DNA of 24,081 nucleotides from NCBI GenBank assembly GCA_025454075.1, contig JALOPD010000021.1, positions 1 to 24,081 on the forward strand, written 5' to 3'. Each line of letters opens with the position of its first letter. Position 1 is the stretch's first letter. This DNA comes from Desulfobacterales bacterium. Its GTDB lineage: Bacteria > Desulfobacterota > Desulfobacteria > Desulfobacterales > UBA2174_A. Both the position numbers and the translations under genes were made by a program. The notes beneath the pieces are model-generated. The model was not told the origin of the DNA. It worked only from the letters and a program-made list of their open reading frames with translations, and searched no databases. Positions 22,661 to 24,081 of the stretch are shown piece by piece.

Positions 22661-23514
22661 TGGACGACCTCAAGAACATCATCGAAAGCCTGCTGTTCGT
22701 GGCCGAAGAGCCGTTGGGCCCCGAACGCATCAAAAAACTCGTGGGGCCGGTGGAGGCCTCTGAGATCCACCAGGCGCTCGCCGCCCTTCAGGCCGACTAC
22801 GACTCCCGCCGGGGCGGCTTCTTCCTGTCGGAGGTGGCCGGAGGGTTTCAGTTCCGCACCCGCCCGGAGTACACCGCCTGGATCCGTCGGCTGGTCGACC
22901 CCAAGCCCGTGCGCCTGAGCAAGGCCGCGCTGGAAACCCTCGCCATCATCGCCTACAAGCAGCCGGTCATCCGGACCGACGTCGAGCACATCCGCGGGGT
23001 GGACTGCGGCGGCGTGCTGCGGCAGCTGCTCGAACGCAAGCTGATCCGCGTTCTGGGGCGCAAGGAGATCGCGGGGCGCCCCCTGATCTACGCCACGACC
23101 AAGAGGTTCCTGGAGACCTTCGACCTCAAGGACCTGAAGGACCTGCCCACGCCGAAGGAGGTCGAGGAGTTCGGCAAGCCGCCTCTCGAAGAACGCGGGC
23201 ACGTCACGATCGAGCCGGACGAGGAGGCGGAGCCGGAGGCCGAGCCCCTCGCCGGGCCGCCGGTTCAACCCGCGGAGGAGGGCGCGCCCACCGGGGACGG
23301 CGCCGCGCCGGCCGACGCCTGCGACGAACCGGCTGAGGCAGAAGCTGCGCCACCACCGGAGGAATCCGGCACCTCGGAAGACGAGCAACCCATAGACGCT
23401 GCCGAAGGCACCACAGGTGAAGATGCCCGTGCGAACGAACCATCGCTGTCGGACGGAATGAAGGCGGAAGTTCCATCCGAAAAAAAACTTGATTTCGGCC
23501 CGGAAAGAACGTAA
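22660..23514 (+). CDS. scpB: Segregation and condensation protein B with long acidic tail
   Basis: This 284-residue protein is the ScpB partner of ScpA; dimers of two winged-helix domains bind the kleisin and tune SMC activity. The core is residues 1-165: LKNIIESLLFVAEEPLGPERI at the start, ALETLAIIAYKQPVIRTDVEHIRGV in the middle, and LGRKEIAGRPLIYATTKRFLETF near 130-150. The remaining 110 residues are Glu/Pro/Ala-rich and probably disordered, about twice the tail of many ScpB proteins. The ATG overlaps the scpA stop by one base. The stop codon TAA at 23512-23514 doubles as part of the -10 of the tRNA promoter just downstream. Confidence 0.94.
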   Translation: MDDLKNIIESLLFVAEEPLGPERIKKLVGPVEASEIHQALAALQADYDSRRGGFFLSEVAGGFQFRTRPEYTAWIRRLVDPKPVRLSKAALETLAIIAYKQPVIRTDVEHIRGVDCGGVLRQLLERKLIRVLGRKEIAGRPLIYATTKRFLETFDLKDLKDLPTPKEVEEFGKPPLEERGHVTIEPDEEAEPEAEPLAGPPVQPAEEGAPTGDGAAPADACDEPAEAEAAPPPEESGTSEDEQPIDAAEGTTGEDARANEPSLSDGMKAEVPSEKKLDFGPERT

Positions 23515-23517
23515 TAA
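23489..23517 (+). promoter_or_regulatory. Promoter for tRNA-Val, overlapping the end of scpB
   Basis: TTGATT (23489-23494), a 17-nt spacer and TAATAA (23512-23517) form a strong sigma-70-like promoter. Its -10 includes the scpB stop codon. Transcription should start near 23524-23525, inside the left arm of the following terminator hairpin. Confidence 0.65.
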
Positions 23518-23545
23518 AAATCCTGCCGATCAGCGGCAGGATTTT
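23517..23545 (+). terminator. Intrinsic terminator of the scpAB operon
   Basis: AAAATCCTGCCG (23517-23528) pairs perfectly with CGGCAGGATTTT (23534-23545) over a 5-nt loop, 12 bp in all, ending in a short T-run. It lies directly between the scpB stop and the tRNA gene, whose 5' end is 2 nt further on. The A/T flanks would let it act in both directions. Confidence 0.88.
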
Positions 23546-23547
23546 CA

Positions 23548-23622
23548 GGGCGCTTAGCTCAGCGGGAGAGCGCTACCCTCACACGGTAGAAGTCACTGGT
23601 TCAAATCCAGTAGCGCCTACCA
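23548..23622 (+). tRNA. tRNA-Val (anticodon CAC)
   Basis: This is a complete 75-nt cloverleaf with encoded CCA end. The acceptor arm is GGGCGCT against AGCGCCT, with one G-U pair at its tip. The D arm is GCTC/GAGC. The anticodon stem is CTACC/GGTAG with loop CTCACAC, putting the anticodon CAC at 23580-23582 (reads GUG valine codons). The T arm is ACTGG/CCAGT with the TTCAAAT loop. It is followed by its own intrinsic terminator. Confidence 0.97.
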
Positions 23623-23632
23623 AAAAGATCCA

Positions 23633-23663
23633 GGGGTTACGGTTTAGGCCGTAGCCCCTTTTT
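23633..23663 (+). terminator. Intrinsic terminator after tRNA-Val
   Basis: GGGGTTACGG (23633-23642) pairs with CCGTAGCCCC (23649-23658), 10 bp with one G-U pair and a 6-nt loop, followed directly by five T. It begins 10 nt after the tRNA CCA end. Confidence 0.92.
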
Positions 23664-23713
23664 CGTTTATTGTGGCCGGATCCGAAAATTTTTCCCTCCA
23701 AACGTGTTACGGC

Positions 23714-23762
23714 CTATTGATTGGCCGACTTCATGAGGTGGGCATACTGTAGTGGTCAATAG
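23714..23762. repeat. Short inverted repeat CTATTGA/TCAATAG
   Basis: CTATTGA (23714-23720) and TCAATAG (23756-23762) are perfect complements 35 nt apart, in the spacer between the tRNA terminator (23663) and the riboswitch promoter (23815). That spacer is AT-richer than the rest of the window and holds no gene. GGCC at 23711-23714 and 23723-23726 gives an additional small hairpin. Function unknown. Confidence 0.4.
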
Positions 23763-23814
23763 AAGCCGGGCACGGTGTATCAGAAAAAAATCATCACATT
23801 TTCTTCAAAAAGCC

Positions 23815-23843
23815 TTGACAAATACCACGTAGTAGGATAGCCA
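23815..23843 (+). promoter_or_regulatory. Promoter of the riboswitch transcript
   Basis: A perfect TTGACA (23815-23820) is followed after 17 nt by TAGCCA (23838-23843), a weak -10. The predicted start (about 23850) coincides with the beginning of the riboswitch aptamer, which supports the assignment. Confidence 0.55.
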
Positions 23844-23850
23844 TAACTCC

Positions 23851-23972
23851 AGCCTTAAGCCTAATCTCGGAAGATATCGAGAGCGGGGGACCCAAGTTTT
23901 TGGGGCGAATCGCCATTCGGCGAAGGGTAACCTTATCGGCCCTAGCCCATCAGCTAACCTCGCAGGCGTCGA
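23851..23972 (+). ncRNA. c-di-AMP riboswitch aptamer (ydaO/yuaA class)
   Basis: The conserved core of the ydaO/yuaA motif is present in order: GCCTAAT (5' strand of P1), a TCTCG/CGAGA hairpin (23865-23869 with 23878-23882), GAGCGGGGGACCCA (23881-23894), TTTGGGGCGAATC, AGGGTAACCTT, and ATCAGCTAACCTCGCAGGCG (23949-23968), whose AGGC closes P1 with GCCT (23859-23862). The same blocks occur in the B. subtilis ydaO leader. This class binds cyclic di-AMP and usually turns expression down when the messenger is high. It controls a gene starting at 24039. Target genes of the class often concern cell wall remodelling, osmolyte or potassium transport. Confidence 0.93.
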
Positions 23973-23973
23973 T

Positions 23974-24010
23974 GAGGAAAACCTTCGGAATCGAACGGGG
24001 GTCTTTCCTC
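23974..24010 (+). promoter_or_regulatory. Expression-platform hairpin between riboswitch and start codon
   Basis: GAGGAAAACC (23974-23983) pairs with GG-T-C-TTTCCTC (24000-24010) in a 10-bp stem with one bulged C; inside its loop TTCG/CGAA can form a second small stem. No U-run follows, so this is probably not a transcription terminator. Its right arm (CCTCC at 24007-24011) is also complementary to the Shine-Dalgarno GGAGG at 24026-24030, and its left arm GAGG to the aptamer's CCTC at 23958-23961, which suggests translational switching. Confidence 0.6.
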
Positions 24011-24038
24011 CACCAATTCGATACCGGAGGTATACCGC

Positions 24039-24081
24039 ATGACCGCTTATCATTCCCCGGCAGCACCCTGTAATTTCAAAG
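24039..24081 (+). CDS. Start of a riboswitch-controlled gene, product unknown
   Basis: Only 14 codons are inside the window (MTAYHSPAAPCNFK). The ATG at 24039-24041 has a perfect GGAGG Shine-Dalgarno (24026-24030) 8 nt upstream, within a small ATACC/GGTAT hairpin (24021-24033). The visible residues show no signal peptide or motif, so the product cannot be named. Its control by the c-di-AMP riboswitch is inferred from position. Confidence 0.7.
   Translation, partial: MTAYHSPAAPCNFK

Noticed and set aside
23974..24010. Transcription terminator downstream of the riboswitch
   Set aside because: The hairpin is stable but is followed by CACCAATTCG rather than a U-run, so translational control is more likely.

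Overview
The window is a GC-rich bacterial chromosome segment of housekeeping genes. Gene content and order point to a Desulfobacterota (deltaproteobacterial) sulfate-reducer-like lineage. The markers are the lysS-lolC-lolD-bamA-ompH-fabZ order, a DUF4416-yicC-remA-gmk block, a DHH-CBS-CBS-nucleotidyltransferase fusion, and rfaE2. This assignment is inferred from protein resemblance; no 16S gene is present.

Positions 1 to about 17,835 are read entirely from the minus strand. From right to left they hold pilC and a PilS-type histidine kinase, then lysS after a long untranslated leader. Next comes a 108-bp direct-repeat region, followed by the envelope block lolC, lolD, bamA, ompH/skp and fabZ. 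After that come a 58-residue Trm112-like protein, DUF4416, yicC, remA, gmk, rlmB, comF, rfaE2, pgeF and pyrK, and finally atpZ and the start of atpI, cut by the window edge. Many neighbours share stop/start overlaps (ATGA, GTGA or TTGA), which suggests translational coupling in long operons.

Positions 18,199 to 24,081 are read from the plus strand: the DHH-CBS-nucleotidyltransferase, trpS, scpA and scpB (one operon), a tRNA-Val(CAC), and a c-di-AMP (ydaO/yuaA-type) riboswitch in front of a gene that begins 43 nt before the window end. The 363-nt divergent spacer at 17,836-18,198 carries a near-consensus sigma-28 (FliA) promoter facing pilC and a sigma-70-like promoter facing the nucleotidyltransferase.

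The envelope genes cooperate in outer-membrane biogenesis: lipoprotein export (LolCD), beta-barrel insertion (BamA), periplasmic chaperoning (Skp), lipid A and fatty acid supply (FabZ), and core heptose activation (RfaE2). The rest serves translation, tRNA and rRNA maturation, nucleotide synthesis and chromosome condensation. I found no defence system, prophage, CRISPR array or complete insertion sequence. The most interesting signals are regulatory: the sigma-28 promoter before pilC, the riboswitch with its apparent translation-control platform, and a tRNA promoter that overlaps the scpB stop codon and its terminator. Two protein-level oddities follow: a TrpRS with a Cys pattern matching an iron-sulfur class, and a BamA with an extra N-terminal domain.
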